From: Mariprofundus sp.
GTDB lineage: Bacteria; Pseudomonadota; Zetaproteobacteria; Mariprofundales; Mariprofundaceae
DNA length: 13,762 nucleotides
Reading direction: 5' to 3'
Assembly (NCBI GenBank): GCA_021772845.1
Contig: JAJFLF010000123.1
Span: 1 to 13,762 of the forward strand
Under the pieces are notes generated by a model. That model had not been told where the DNA came from. It worked only from the letters and a program-made list of their open reading frames with translations, and ran no database searches. How positions within the stretch are numbered: position 1 is the first letter of the stretch; each line of letters begins with the position of its first letter. A program made the translations under genes and the position numbers. Below are positions 1-6,627 of this stretch, piece after piece.

Positions 1-2
1 CA

Positions 3-320
3 CGATTCCATGCAGAGGCAGCGCGAGCTGCAGGTATTACCATTTCCACAATGAGGTTGGGTTACGATTGGCATGATGAAGCATTTGATCCAGTAGGTCC
101 AAATGGCTGTTGGTCAGGTGAAGACGCTGATCTGTATAGCACTGTTATTAATGAAATTACCACGTTTAATTACTGTCCTCCAGGCACAGATCTCCTAGAT
201 CAACCGATAGCCCCTGATCGTGACGGCTTCCTAAAAGAACTTTCCAACTGGGGATTGAAAAGCAGCGTGACTGACGAAATGCCCGACGGTTTTGCCGCTT
301 GCGCCAATTCTCCTCCATAA
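3..320 (+). CDS. C-terminal part of a VWA-domain-like protein (5' end outside window)
   Basis: The reading frame is open from the left edge to a TAA at 318-320, giving 105 residues with no start inside the window that is clearly real (the ATG at 51 is internal to the similar segment). Residues just before that Met read AEAARAAGITIST, the pattern of the last helix and strand of a von Willebrand A fold, followed by LGYDW. The neighbouring minus-strand VWA protein has the matching stretch ELAQAAKPSGISSVTLLFN, so the two look like paralogues. The tail contains FLKELSNWG, resembling the helix that often follows the VWA core. The final 121 bases overlap the opposite-strand gene, so one of the two C-termini may be spurious or the result of a rearrangement. 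The function is not known. It could be a shadow ORF, but the VWA-like segment before the overlap argues against that. Confidence 0.5.
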   Translation, partial: RFHAEAARAAGITISTMRLGYDWHDEAFDPVGPNGCWSGEDADLYSTVINEITTFNYCPPGTDLLDQPIAPDRDGFLKELSNWGLKSSVTDEMPDGFAACANSPP

Positions 321-1114
321 TCCTCGCATTCATAATTTATTAGTACGCCTGCAGCATCCGTTGCCGGATTATTGGGGCAATGCGGCTTACCATCAGTTGA
401 TATATCCGATGGTTTGAATGAATAATCCCATGGCGGACAATTACCAGGCACAATCGTGACAAGACCGTTCACATTTTGATAATGCCTTGGAAGGCGATAC
501 TCACCCGGCGTCAGTAGGATAATGTGATTTTGTGTATTTGCATCACCTCGACTATGTGTATCAAGAAACCACTTAGCCTCTCGAATGCCCATCTCGAGTA
601 AGCTTGCAGAGAAGTGTGTTGAGCGTTCTAGTCTTTCAATTGCTAAGATCATGCCATTTCTAATGCTGGCATCCAACTGACGTGTATACACATATTGTGA
701 CAGATCGGTGTATCGAGGAGCTCCTACCCTTGTAAACTGGAGAATGCCGACTTCTAGTGTGAAATCTAAAGGTATAGAATCGTGACTGAGAAAATTGACA
801 ATACCCTGTTTGGCAAGTTCAAAATAATCAGGGCCAAAGCGAGGATACATATTTTCCGAGCTGTCGATTACAAAAATTACTGATGTTGATGGAGGAGCGG
901 GCAGAGTACCTCCACCTCCAGGGGGAATATCATTTCCACCTGTTCCTTCAGGATCAATGGCGATCACATCGAGCCATTGAATTTCTGTAGAAGGACCTCC
1001 TGGAATTGCTGTTGATGATGCGGGTTTTGAAAACCAGTTAACTGTCAAAAAATAGACACCAACGATGATGATGGCGAGTGCCGGGTACAGTGCGTTTCTA
1101 TTGCTCTTGCTCAT
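200..1114 (-). CDS. Membrane-anchored VWA-domain protein with degenerate MIDAS
   Basis: This is a 304-residue protein when started at the ATG at 1114; a TTG at 1150 would add 12 residues. The ATG start is preferred because a short charged N-terminus is followed directly by one membrane segment (about residues 9-26). A Gly/Pro-rich linker (about 34-76) leads to a VWA domain whose first strand reads VIFVIDSSENM. The metal-site motif DxSxS is D84-S86-N88, so the last Ser is Asn, and the usual TDG loop is TPG (Pro at about 203), so metal binding may be weak or lost. The end has the typical ELAQAAKPSGISSVTLLFN helix-strand and then an unremarkable tail overlapping the plus-strand ORF. The domain should face the periplasm. 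It lies downstream of the secretion operon on the same strand but is separated by a 331-base gap, so a link to the T2SS is only possible, not shown. Confidence 0.75.
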   Translation of the reverse strand: MSKSNRNALYPALAIIIVGVYFLTVNWFSKPASSTAIPGGPSTEIQWLDVIAIDPEGTGGNDIPPGGGGTLPAPPSTSVIFVIDSSENMYPRFGPDYFELAKQGIVNFLSHDSIPLDFTLEVGILQFTRVGAPRYTDLSQYVYTRQLDASIRNGMILAIERLERSTHFSASLLEMGIREAKWFLDTHSRGDANTQNHIILLTPGEYRLPRHYQNVNGLVTIVPGNCPPWDYSFKPSDISTDGKPHCPNNPATDAAGVLINYECEDYGGELAQAAKPSGISSVTLLFNPQLESSFRKPSRSGAIG

Positions 1115-1445
1115 GGTTTGGTTCCAAAGATGATCGATTAGCCCTGCCAATGTTCGAAAAATTAGGACTCAATAATCCTGATATTGCTGTCATATAGTGC
1201 TACGGAAGCCCAGAAACACCTAGCAGCTGGATTTATCACTAGCTAGAAGGATTCCACAATACACGCTAAGGGCATGGAAAACCCAGAGCTATGCAAGTGA
1301 CATCGACAATGTTGAGATGATTCTAAAATAAGTGTGCCAAACAACTGGCAAATTGGGGAACTGCCACTGCTGAGGCAATTACCAATTCCAACTTCACGAG
1401 GCTGATATTATAGGACGTACGAATGTATGGTGCATTATAGAATTG
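1115..1445. other. Non-coding gap between gspM-like gene and VWA gene
   Basis: I see no convincing gene here. The region holds short alternating inverted repeats TGCCA (1335-1339), TGGCA (1346-1350) and TGCCA (1362-1366) that could form mutually exclusive small hairpins. No clear intrinsic terminator for the secretion operon was found: no stem is followed by a U-run on the minus strand. Confidence 0.5.
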
Positions 1446-1461
1446 CTATTTTTGCTTGCCA
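1434..1461 (-). promoter_or_regulatory. Candidate promoter for the VWA gene
   Basis: On the minus strand a perfect TATAAT (1434-1439) is preceded, with a 16-base spacer, by TGGCAA (1456-1461), which is only a partial match to a -35 box. It lies at the very end of the gspM-like gene and more than 300 bases ahead of the VWA start, so it would give a long leader. This is a pattern match only; promoter rules in the likely host phylum are poorly defined. Confidence 0.22.
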
Positions 1462-1979
1462 GGGGCATAAAGTAGATAGTTAAGCGTCATCTTTATGTCC
1501 CATTGGGCTTTATTCCCAGATTGTGGTGCACTCATGTCTAACCGGGAGATGGCCAAGGTCGCATCTGCCTCAAAAATCTTGTGGCAGAGCGTGGTCATTT
1601 GCTTCAATGTGATATTTTTGAACTGCAATTGCGTATCAAGCCGCTTGTAAGGTGATTTGGCAATTCGTCTGGGAGCTGATGGGTCATTTCCTATCCATCG
1701 ATCGTGTGGCACTTTTGCAGCAGACAAAGCATCTCGTACTTGCACAAGTAGCTCATCATTTAGGCGCTCGCGATCGGTAGCTAGCCTAGGAGATTGACTT
1801 AGTTTCTCGATCGCGGCAGCATCAACGACCATTTCCTCTAACCTACGAATTAACGTAGCGTGAACATCTTGAATTGAAGAAAGCTGGCGAGCCTCCAGCC
1901 TGTTCCAACAGAGCGTAGCGGTTACTATAAGTGCGAGACAAACAATCACCAATCGTGAATGGGTGAGTTTACTTTTCAT
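1446..1979 (-). CDS. gspM: GspM-like T2SS inner-membrane assembly protein
   Basis: This is a 177-residue protein. The ATG at 1979 is chosen because it follows the gspL stop by one base, has AAGGA eight bases upstream, and puts the membrane segment (about residues 9-24) right after a short basic cytoplasmic tail (MKSKLTHSR). Next come a helical, charged stretch likely to be a coiled coil (about 28-85) and a C-terminal alpha/beta region (about 86-175) compatible with the ferredoxin-like fold of GspM/PilO. Sequence conservation in this family is very low, so the call rests on size, topology and position after gspL. In known systems GspM is a bitopic inner-membrane protein that dimerises, binds GspL and contacts the pseudopilus and GspC. 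It is the last gene of the secretion operon. A PilO-type name would be equally defensible. Confidence 0.65.
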   Translation of the reverse strand: MKSKLTHSRLVIVCLALIVTATLCWNRLEARQLSSIQDVHATLIRRLEEMVVDAAAIEKLSQSPRLATDRERLNDELLVQVRDALSAAKVPHDRWIGNDPSAPRRIAKSPYKRLDTQLQFKNITLKQMTTLCHKIFEADATLAISRLDMSAPQSGNKAQWDIKMTLNYLLYAPGKQK

Positions 1980-1980
1980 G

Positions 1981-3375
1981 TCATGAATCCTTGTTTTGCA
2001 AGCTCGCACGGATACGAAACTCAACCGTTTTGTCTGATCGCATTTTAGTTGAAGGCGGATCGATTTGGATCCCAGGCATCTTGTGCAAGGCCTGCGCTAT
2101 AATGCCCGCTGCAGCGTGGTCGGTGGTTTGCCCCGATATAGTCAACATGGCGTCATCTATAACCAGTTTATTTACGAATATTTTAATATCGCTTGGCAAC
2201 GTCTCGGCAATTGATCCAAAAATGTCCAATATATGCAGGCCGCTACTTCTTTCATTGCTACTAGGTATCTGGTCGCTTTTTGTCATTCCTTCCAGCTTGA
2301 TTCTCTCGGATCGCAAACGCATGGCTACGCTAGGTGGCACGATGGAACCCGGAAACAATCCGCTATAAACCTGTTGACTCTCAGCACGAAGATGCGATGC
2401 ATTGACCGCGTACACCTGACGAATCGATCTAATCTGAATGCCCTGAACGATCAAAAATAATGCCAGACATGCTGCGCAGCGCTTGGCTATACTACTAACC
2501 GTTGCCCAGCGTTTTTTATTGGCTAAAACACCATGCCTAAAATCTTCCCCACGATGTTCGAACACCCCATCACGAAGCCACTGTTGAACCAAGCTTTGAC
2601 TCAGTTCTTTTGTCTTGTATCCGGCACTAACTAGTAATTTTGTGATATTGGTGTGTAATTCTGGCGAATCATCTAACGGAACAAGCAAGATATCGTTGTT
2701 TATCTGTGGCAGCGTTGCCAGGATAGGGCATAGTAATTCTCTCATATCCTGATCTGTACATGTTGATGGAAGTATCACAGTTTTCGGTGCAAAAAATTGA
2801 TCTGGATTATTGAGTAAGTAAATGATCGAAACATGAGTCCGATCGACCAGAAGAAGGAAAGCAGCACTGCGAGTATGTGTGTTTCCACTTTTTGAGAAAG
2901 CGTGGGATAGTAAATGCGTGTCTATGTTTATGGATGCCACCTCATAGCCGCTATTCTCCAACTCTGAAATCAATTGTTTGATTGGGGCATTCAATACGCT
3001 TGCCACAGAGACGCTTTGACCTTTTGCGTTGCTTAGAGTGCATGTCAGTTTTTCCAGATCGGCTGGTACAAGTTGTTCAAACGTAAACAAGGCAGCTTGG
3101 TTTGAACGCTGATTAGCCAGTAATTCTACGTTGGCTGTCAAACACCAGGTTCCGGGTAGAATTAAATGACAAACCGAAGACTCACTAAACTGGCTGGCTA
3201 TACAAGAAGCCAATAATTGAGCAGTTTCGAGGACTTCGTCCGCCGTTGTAGGCAAGGCTGGGAATTCGATTTCCAAATCAATAGTTGGGCCAAATGTTGC
3301 TTTTCCTCGAATTACAGTAAATTGCGTAACTTCAACTCGGCTACCTCGGATATGAATTAGGCTATTTGCTTCCAT
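1981..3375 (-). CDS. gspL: GspL-like T2SS cytoplasmic-membrane linker
   Basis: This is a 464-residue protein with the GspL layout. The cytoplasmic actin-like region occupies about residues 1-285. It is followed by EDFRHGVLANKKRW (277-290), which matches the conserved 'N-L-R-Q-G-x-(F/Y)-A' segment seen just before the membrane in GspL. A single membrane helix (about 299-313) and a periplasmic part follow. The periplasmic part begins with AESQQVYSGLFPG (331-343), close to the GspL pattern 'A-E-x-x-Y-x-x-x-F-P-G', and ends in a ferredoxin-like domain (about 385-460). In known T2SS, GspL recruits the ATPase GspE to the membrane through its cytoplasmic part and pairs with GspM through its periplasmic part. 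Only 13 bases separate it from the gspC-like gene, and gspM begins one base after its stop, indicating co-translation. PilM is an alternative name, but PilM lacks the membrane and periplasmic parts seen here. Confidence 0.82.
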   Translation of the reverse strand: MEANSLIHIRGSRVEVTQFTVIRGKATFGPTIDLEIEFPALPTTADEVLETAQLLASCIASQFSESSVCHLILPGTWCLTANVELLANQRSNQAALFTFEQLVPADLEKLTCTLSNAKGQSVSVASVLNAPIKQLISELENSGYEVASINIDTHLLSHAFSKSGNTHTRSAAFLLLVDRTHVSIIYLLNNPDQFFAPKTVILPSTCTDQDMRELLCPILATLPQINNDILLVPLDDSPELHTNITKLLVSAGYKTKELSQSLVQQWLRDGVFEHRGEDFRHGVLANKKRWATVSSIAKRCAACLALFLIVQGIQIRSIRQVYAVNASHLRAESQQVYSGLFPGSIVPPSVAMRLRSERIKLEGMTKSDQIPSSNERSSGLHILDIFGSIAETLPSDIKIFVNKLVIDDAMLTISGQTTDHAAAGIIAQALHKMPGIQIDPPSTKMRSDKTVEFRIRASLQNKDS

Positions 3376-3388
3376 AATATTGATTGCT

Positions 3389-3907
3389 CTATCGTCGGCG
3401 CTTTCGCTTTGACGTTACTTTCTTCTTGGGTAGTTCAATAGAATAGGTTTTACGCCCATCGTTGAGTTGAACTTTTTTCGGATGCACGCGGATCACTTCC
3501 AATTTACCAACATGATCTCCAGCTTTAGCTACAGATATTTGACCTTTTTGAGTTTGAAATGCGCCCCAAGCGCCGTTTTTATCTACAAAGGTCCCAAGCA
3601 ATTTAGGCAGAGGTGGCGGCGGAGATGGCGGTGGAGGTTTCACTTTCGGTTTTGGCACGGGAGGCGGTTTAATAAGCTGCTGTCGAAAATCGAAATCCCA
3701 AATTGGTTTGTGAGCTGACAGGGGCAATGCGTCAACCAGTGCATTGCTATCTTCATTAGGTTCCGAATTTGATTTAAACACTGGTTTTGGTAAATTGTGA
3801 CTCGACCAGAATATGGATCCGCCACACCATATACCACCAGCGAGAATCGCCAACAGCAGGCACTTCAAGAACACTTCCAATTGTCGGATGTTCTTTCGCG
3901 TTACCAT
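3389..3907 (-). CDS. gspC: GspC-like T2SS coupling protein
   Basis: This is a 172-residue protein with a short basic N-terminus and one membrane helix (about 13-35). A periplasmic linker ends in a very proline-rich rod (about 81-102, repeated Pro-Lys and Pro-Pro), followed by a compact beta-rich domain (about 102-160). That domain reads LLGTFVDKNGAWGAFQ, then VAKAGDHVGKLEVIRVHPKK, with a final VQLNDGRKTYSIEL. This is the pattern of the homology region of GspC (and of PilP): two strands, a 'GD-x-(V/I)-G' turn, then strands ending at a 'G-x-x-x-x-(I/L)-x-L' motif. The homology region of GspC binds the N0 domain of the secretin. No PDZ or coiled-coil domain follows, so this is a short form ending in a basic KKK/RKRRR tail. 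The start overlaps the gspK-like stop by 7 bases. Its position between K and L is unlike the classical head position. Confidence 0.7.
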   Translation of the reverse strand: MVTRKNIRQLEVFLKCLLLAILAGGIWCGGSIFWSSHNLPKPVFKSNSEPNEDSNALVDALPLSAHKPIWDFDFRQQLIKPPPVPKPKVKPPPPSPPPPLPKLLGTFVDKNGAWGAFQTQKGQISVAKAGDHVGKLEVIRVHPKKVQLNDGRKTYSIELPKKKVTSKRKRRR

Positions 3908-4626
3908 GGTACTCTAACTGCTATATTGCCTGTGGAATTACGCTGGTTTATGTCAGCGACTACGAACCACTGCCTACGATCACCTTGGATATTCGTGACA
4001 ACATGAAGACCCCAACGTGAACTTGATCGATCCCCCCAAAACGTAATCAAATCTGATAAGCCCACTGTTGTTTTTTTTTCATCGTTACTGGACCATCGTC
4101 TGTGCCAGGGGAAAATATCTTCAAAACCGCTGGCCTGTATGATTTGTTCAAACCACACATACTGAGGTAGACTCGTCACATTTTCTCGATTCACAATCGG
4201 CGCCATGGAGATGCTGTCTAATGGTAAGCCGTTCGCATGAATTAAATGACGAATCGATCGCTCAAGGTCTTGCGAACGATTCCCTGAAGTGACTTGGCGT
4301 TTCGATGATTCTTCACGAGCGAGAATAGTGATGCTGCAATCTCCCAGAGTAACCTCGATGATTCGATGTTGTTGGCGATCAGTTGTTGATCTTGTTTGCG
4401 ATTCCGTTTGTCCGATTAACTCCGGCAGTAAACGAACCACGCTTTGTAGGGCTAACTGATGGTCAAGGTCCGCCGCCCGGCCTAACGAGCGAGCGAATTC
4501 GGTCGATGAAAGCAATGAAAGCGCAACCGTCGACGTGCTTAGTGCAGTCACGACAATCAACGTAAGAAGCAATGCAAAAGAGCTTCGCTGCGTTTTTCGT
4601 ATTACAATGTGATAGTTGTTACGCAT
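3901..4626 (-). CDS. gspK: GspK-like minor pseudopilin
   Basis: This is a 241-residue protein, shorter than typical GspK (roughly 300 or more). It begins with a basic leader and a hydrophobic helix FALLLTLIVVTALS (17-30) like those of pseudopilins. It lacks Glu at +5 (Leu there), which is the known hallmark of GspK among pseudopilins. The residue before the presumed cleavage point is Ser16 rather than Gly. The rest is a soluble domain with segments such as RHLIHANGLPLDS and LSDLITFWGD, the latter like the 'L-x-D-L-x-T' region of GspK. GspK sits at the pseudopilus tip with I and J. The gene overlaps gspJ by 8 bases and the gspC-like gene by 7. A run of nine A in the coding strand (plus coordinates 4071-4079) encodes part of DEKKTT and could slip. 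The call rests on position and the N-terminus more than on global similarity. Confidence 0.7.
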   Translation of the reverse strand: MRNNYHIVIRKTQRSSFALLLTLIVVTALSTSTVALSLLSSTEFARSLGRAADLDHQLALQSVVRLLPELIGQTESQTRSTTDRQQHRIIEVTLGDCSITILAREESSKRQVTSGNRSQDLERSIRHLIHANGLPLDSISMAPIVNRENVTSLPQYVWFEQIIQASGFEDIFPWHRRWSSNDEKKTTVGLSDLITFWGDRSSSRWGLHVVTNIQGDRRQWFVVADINQRNSTGNIAVRVPW

Positions 4627-5266
4627 CGTTTGATCTAATCACGAAGAGACGCATATTTCCTTTAGGCGAATCATTCCATTTACATGTCAATTCCACAGCA
4701 TTCACGGTGATAGGTAATATATTTGATAGCTCCGTTCGCTTTGACCATTTATCGTTCAAGAAATACCGAACAGAAAATAAGTCTAAATTCGAGGCAAGTA
4801 CTTCTCGATACGCTGGCTTATCCGTATTGGTAGTCAGATTCCATATTTGTCGAACAAGCTTGCGTCTATCGATTGAACCTTTACCGTCAAAGCTATAAAC
4901 CACTCTTGCTGGTAGCCGCCTTGGTAAAGGTTGGCCAGGCTCATTAAATGTTACTAGGCACACTATTTCGAGCAGGACATTTTCACTATTAGGTATCTGG
5001 ATGATTGGGTTGGGGAGCCAAGTGATAGCGCTTGCGATATCACGCTCCAAAGTCTCAAAGATTTTTTCTGCTCGCCACCGCGATTCGACTTGTTTTTTGG
5101 CGACATGTCGCGTTTGCTCTATTTGAACAAGCATCGTGGAAGCGGTTACACTTACCAAAGCTCCGATGACAACCGCTCCCATGACTTCGACCAATGTAAA
5201 ACCTCTTCGAGTCACTCGTGCCATACGCGTACGATTACTTAGTTTTGTTGATTTACGATCGATCAT
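4619..5266 (-). CDS. gspJ: GspJ minor pseudopilin
   Basis: This is a 215-residue protein with the only fully canonical prepilin site in the cluster: TRRG, then FTLVEVMGAVVIGALVS, with Gly at -1, Phe at +1 and Glu at +5. The length and the position after gspI fit GspJ, a tip subunit that forms a complex with GspI and GspK. The soluble domain has the typical mix of strands after a long helix (for example AEKIFETLERDIASA, then VYSFDGKGSIDRRKLVRQIW). Two starts are possible. The ATG at 5266 gives a 22-residue leader and overlaps gspI by 14 bases; the ATG at 5224 gives an 8-residue leader (MARVTRRG), closer to the family norm, but has no visible ribosome site. The longer form is given because the tight overlap matches the rest of the operon. 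Confidence 0.85.
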   Translation of the reverse strand: MIDRKSTKLSNRTRMARVTRRGFTLVEVMGAVVIGALVSVTASTMLVQIEQTRHVAKKQVESRWRAEKIFETLERDIASAITWLPNPIIQIPNSENVLLEIVCLVTFNEPGQPLPRRLPARVVYSFDGKGSIDRRKLVRQIWNLTTNTDKPAYREVLASNLDLFSVRYFLNDKWSKRTELSNILPITVNAVELTCKWNDSPKGNMRLFVIRSNDA

Positions 5267-5657
5267 GAGAGTCGCTTTCCAGCCACCAACGATATGTCCG
5301 TGCCCAAGTTACGTCCCCGTGATGCTCTAGTGTTAATATAATCTCTGTAGCACGAACTTCGTTGGATACAGTCACTTGTTCATTCTCGCGGCGCCAATGC
5401 CAACCCTTGTGGTTGTCCACAACATCACCAGCAGCCAACCTGATGTCCTCCTTCGTCAGATTCCATTGCGCCATTAGATTTTTTGCGATTCCTTGAGAGG
5501 TCAATTCCAATTTCGCAGTTGCAAGCTGCTTGAGTCCCGCGCTTTGGGCAGTCAAAAGACTGACCGCGGCTATGCTGAATATCACAGCAGCAGCTACGAC
5601 TTCTACAAGTGTCACCGCTTGCCGAAGATTTTTTACTCGCCGCTGCTTTGCAATCAT
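5253..5657 (-). CDS. gspI: GspI minor pseudopilin
   Basis: This is a 134-residue protein, the expected size for GspI. The N-terminus is a 14-residue basic leader ending LRQA, then VTLVEVVAAAVIFSIAAVSLL, with Glu at +5. The residue before the cleavage point is Ala instead of Gly, and +1 is Val. Downstream, AKLELTSQGIAKNLMAQW resembles the family's conserved 'A-x-x-(I/L)-A-x-N-x-(L/M)-x-x-W' segment, and RTYRWWLESD forms the last strand. GspI nucleates the pseudopilus tip together with J and K. Its ATG directly abuts the gspH stop (TAGATG), which favours translational coupling. Confidence 0.87.
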   Translation of the reverse strand: MIAKQRRVKNLRQAVTLVEVVAAAVIFSIAAVSLLTAQSAGLKQLATAKLELTSQGIAKNLMAQWNLTKEDIRLAAGDVVDNHKGWHWRRENEQVTVSNEVRATEIILTLEHHGDVTWARTYRWWLESDSHDRS

Positions 5658-6179
5658 CTAATTGATCCTCTTTGAATAATCATCGATGTCGACTAACAAT
5701 TTGGTTTTTGCGCTATGGCCATCGATGGAAATATTCGTTTGCTGTTCATTATTGCCCATGACATGAATCACCCAATGCAGGGCAGCGCCTCCTGGTGGTA
5801 CTGAAAGTAGCCAGGATCGCTTGTTTTCAGTTCCTTTTTGTGACACTCCAGCCACGCTAATACCTTGCACACGAACACCGCGTGGCCACTTTGTCTGCCA
5901 ATGTTCAGACATTTTCCATTTCTCGTTCACATATTTCGGAACTAGAATTGCCCCCTGCGTTGAAGATAATTTGATCGTGCAGGGCAACCCTTGCTTGCTC
6001 GCTTCGTACATAGCTGTTCGATAGAGCGTGCTAAGCTGAGTTTCGAGGTTTCGTAACCTAGCCCCACTTGTTACGCCTTCAAGGCTTAACATCGCAACCG
6101 AAGCGATTAAGCCAATGAGTAGTACGACGGCAGTTAATTCGACCAGCGTAAAAGCACGAATTATCGAACTCTGCCTCAT
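5658..6179 (-). CDS. gspH: GspH minor pseudopilin
   Basis: This is a 173-residue protein from the ATG at 6179, which overlaps the gspG stop in an ATGA junction; an upstream GTG/ATG extension inside gspG is possible but would give an unusually long leader. The N-terminus is MRQSSIIRA, then FTLVELTAVVLLIGLIASVAM, a pseudopilin helix with Glu at +5 and Ala, not Gly, at -1. The soluble region contains helix QLSTLYRTAMYEASKQGLPC and later strands ending LLVDIDDYSK, consistent with the GspH fold. GspH links the tip complex (I-J-K) to the GspG filament. It is somewhat diverged, and assignment to H rather than another minor pseudopilin depends on gene order G-H-I-J. Confidence 0.8.
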   Translation of the reverse strand: MRQSSIIRAFTLVELTAVVLLIGLIASVAMLSLEGVTSGARLRNLETQLSTLYRTAMYEASKQGLPCTIKLSSTQGAILVPKYVNEKWKMSEHWQTKWPRGVRVQGISVAGVSQKGTENKRSWLLSVPPGGAALHWVIHVMGNNEQQTNISIDGHSAKTKLLVDIDDYSKRIN

Positions 6180-6613
6180 GGCTGATCCTGCTCCGAGGTC
6201 CAACTCATAATATCAGCGTCAGGTCCAAGTCCACCTTCTTGCCCATCTCGGCCGTAACTAACAATGTCATACACGCTGTGAATGCCAGGATAGATATAGA
6301 TGTATGCGTTACGCCAAGGATCATCCAAGTCACTGGTTACATAGCCACTGGGATGTCTGGATGTACTCTGTTTAAGTATGGCTAAGCCTTCATCGTTATT
6401 GGGATAACGATCGTGATCTAGATAAAATAGCTCGAGCGCGTTTCTGATTGTGGCGACTTCACTTCGGGCTACCTCTTGCTTGGCCGTCACCAAGTAATCG
6501 TTAACTGTAAGGGTGACCACCGTTGCCATCACACCCACGATCACGACCACAACCATAAGCTCTACTAGAGTAAAAGCTTGCGATTTCGTCGTTTTGTAGT
6601 ATATCGATTTCAT
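6176..6613 (-). CDS. gspG: GspG major pseudopilin
   Basis: This is a 145-residue protein and the most diagnostic pseudopilin here. A 13-residue leader ends KSQA, followed by FTLVELMVVVVIVGVMATVV with Glu at +5. The residue at -1 is Ala, where Gly is standard. The core has the family segments ALELFYLDHDRYPNNDEGL and DDPWRNAYIY, and the C-terminal calcium loop SYGRDGQEGGLGPDADI (119-135) with the conserved Asp pair, which separates GspG from type IV pilins. GspG polymerises into the periplasmic pseudopilus that pushes substrates through GspD. GGAG lies five bases before the ATG, one of the best ribosome sites in the operon, fitting a subunit needed in quantity. The gap from gspF is 14 bases. 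Confidence 0.95.
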   Translation of the reverse strand: MKSIYYKTTKSQAFTLVELMVVVVIVGVMATVVTLTVNDYLVTAKQEVARSEVATIRNALELFYLDHDRYPNNDEGLAILKQSTSRHPSGYVTSDLDDPWRNAYIYIYPGIHSVYDIVSYGRDGQEGGLGPDADIMSWTSEQDQP

Positions 6614-6627
6614 TTGAACTCCAGTCG

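Noticed and set aside
1991..2460. Plus-strand ORFs antisense to gspL
   Set aside because: Shadows of the well-supported GspL reading frame; hydrophobic stretches arise from the complement.
4619..6613. Type IV pilus or Tad system instead of T2SS
   Set aside because: GspG has the T2SS calcium loop ending DADI, the full G-H-I-J-K set is present, and no PilT, PilC-type adhesin or Tad genes are seen.
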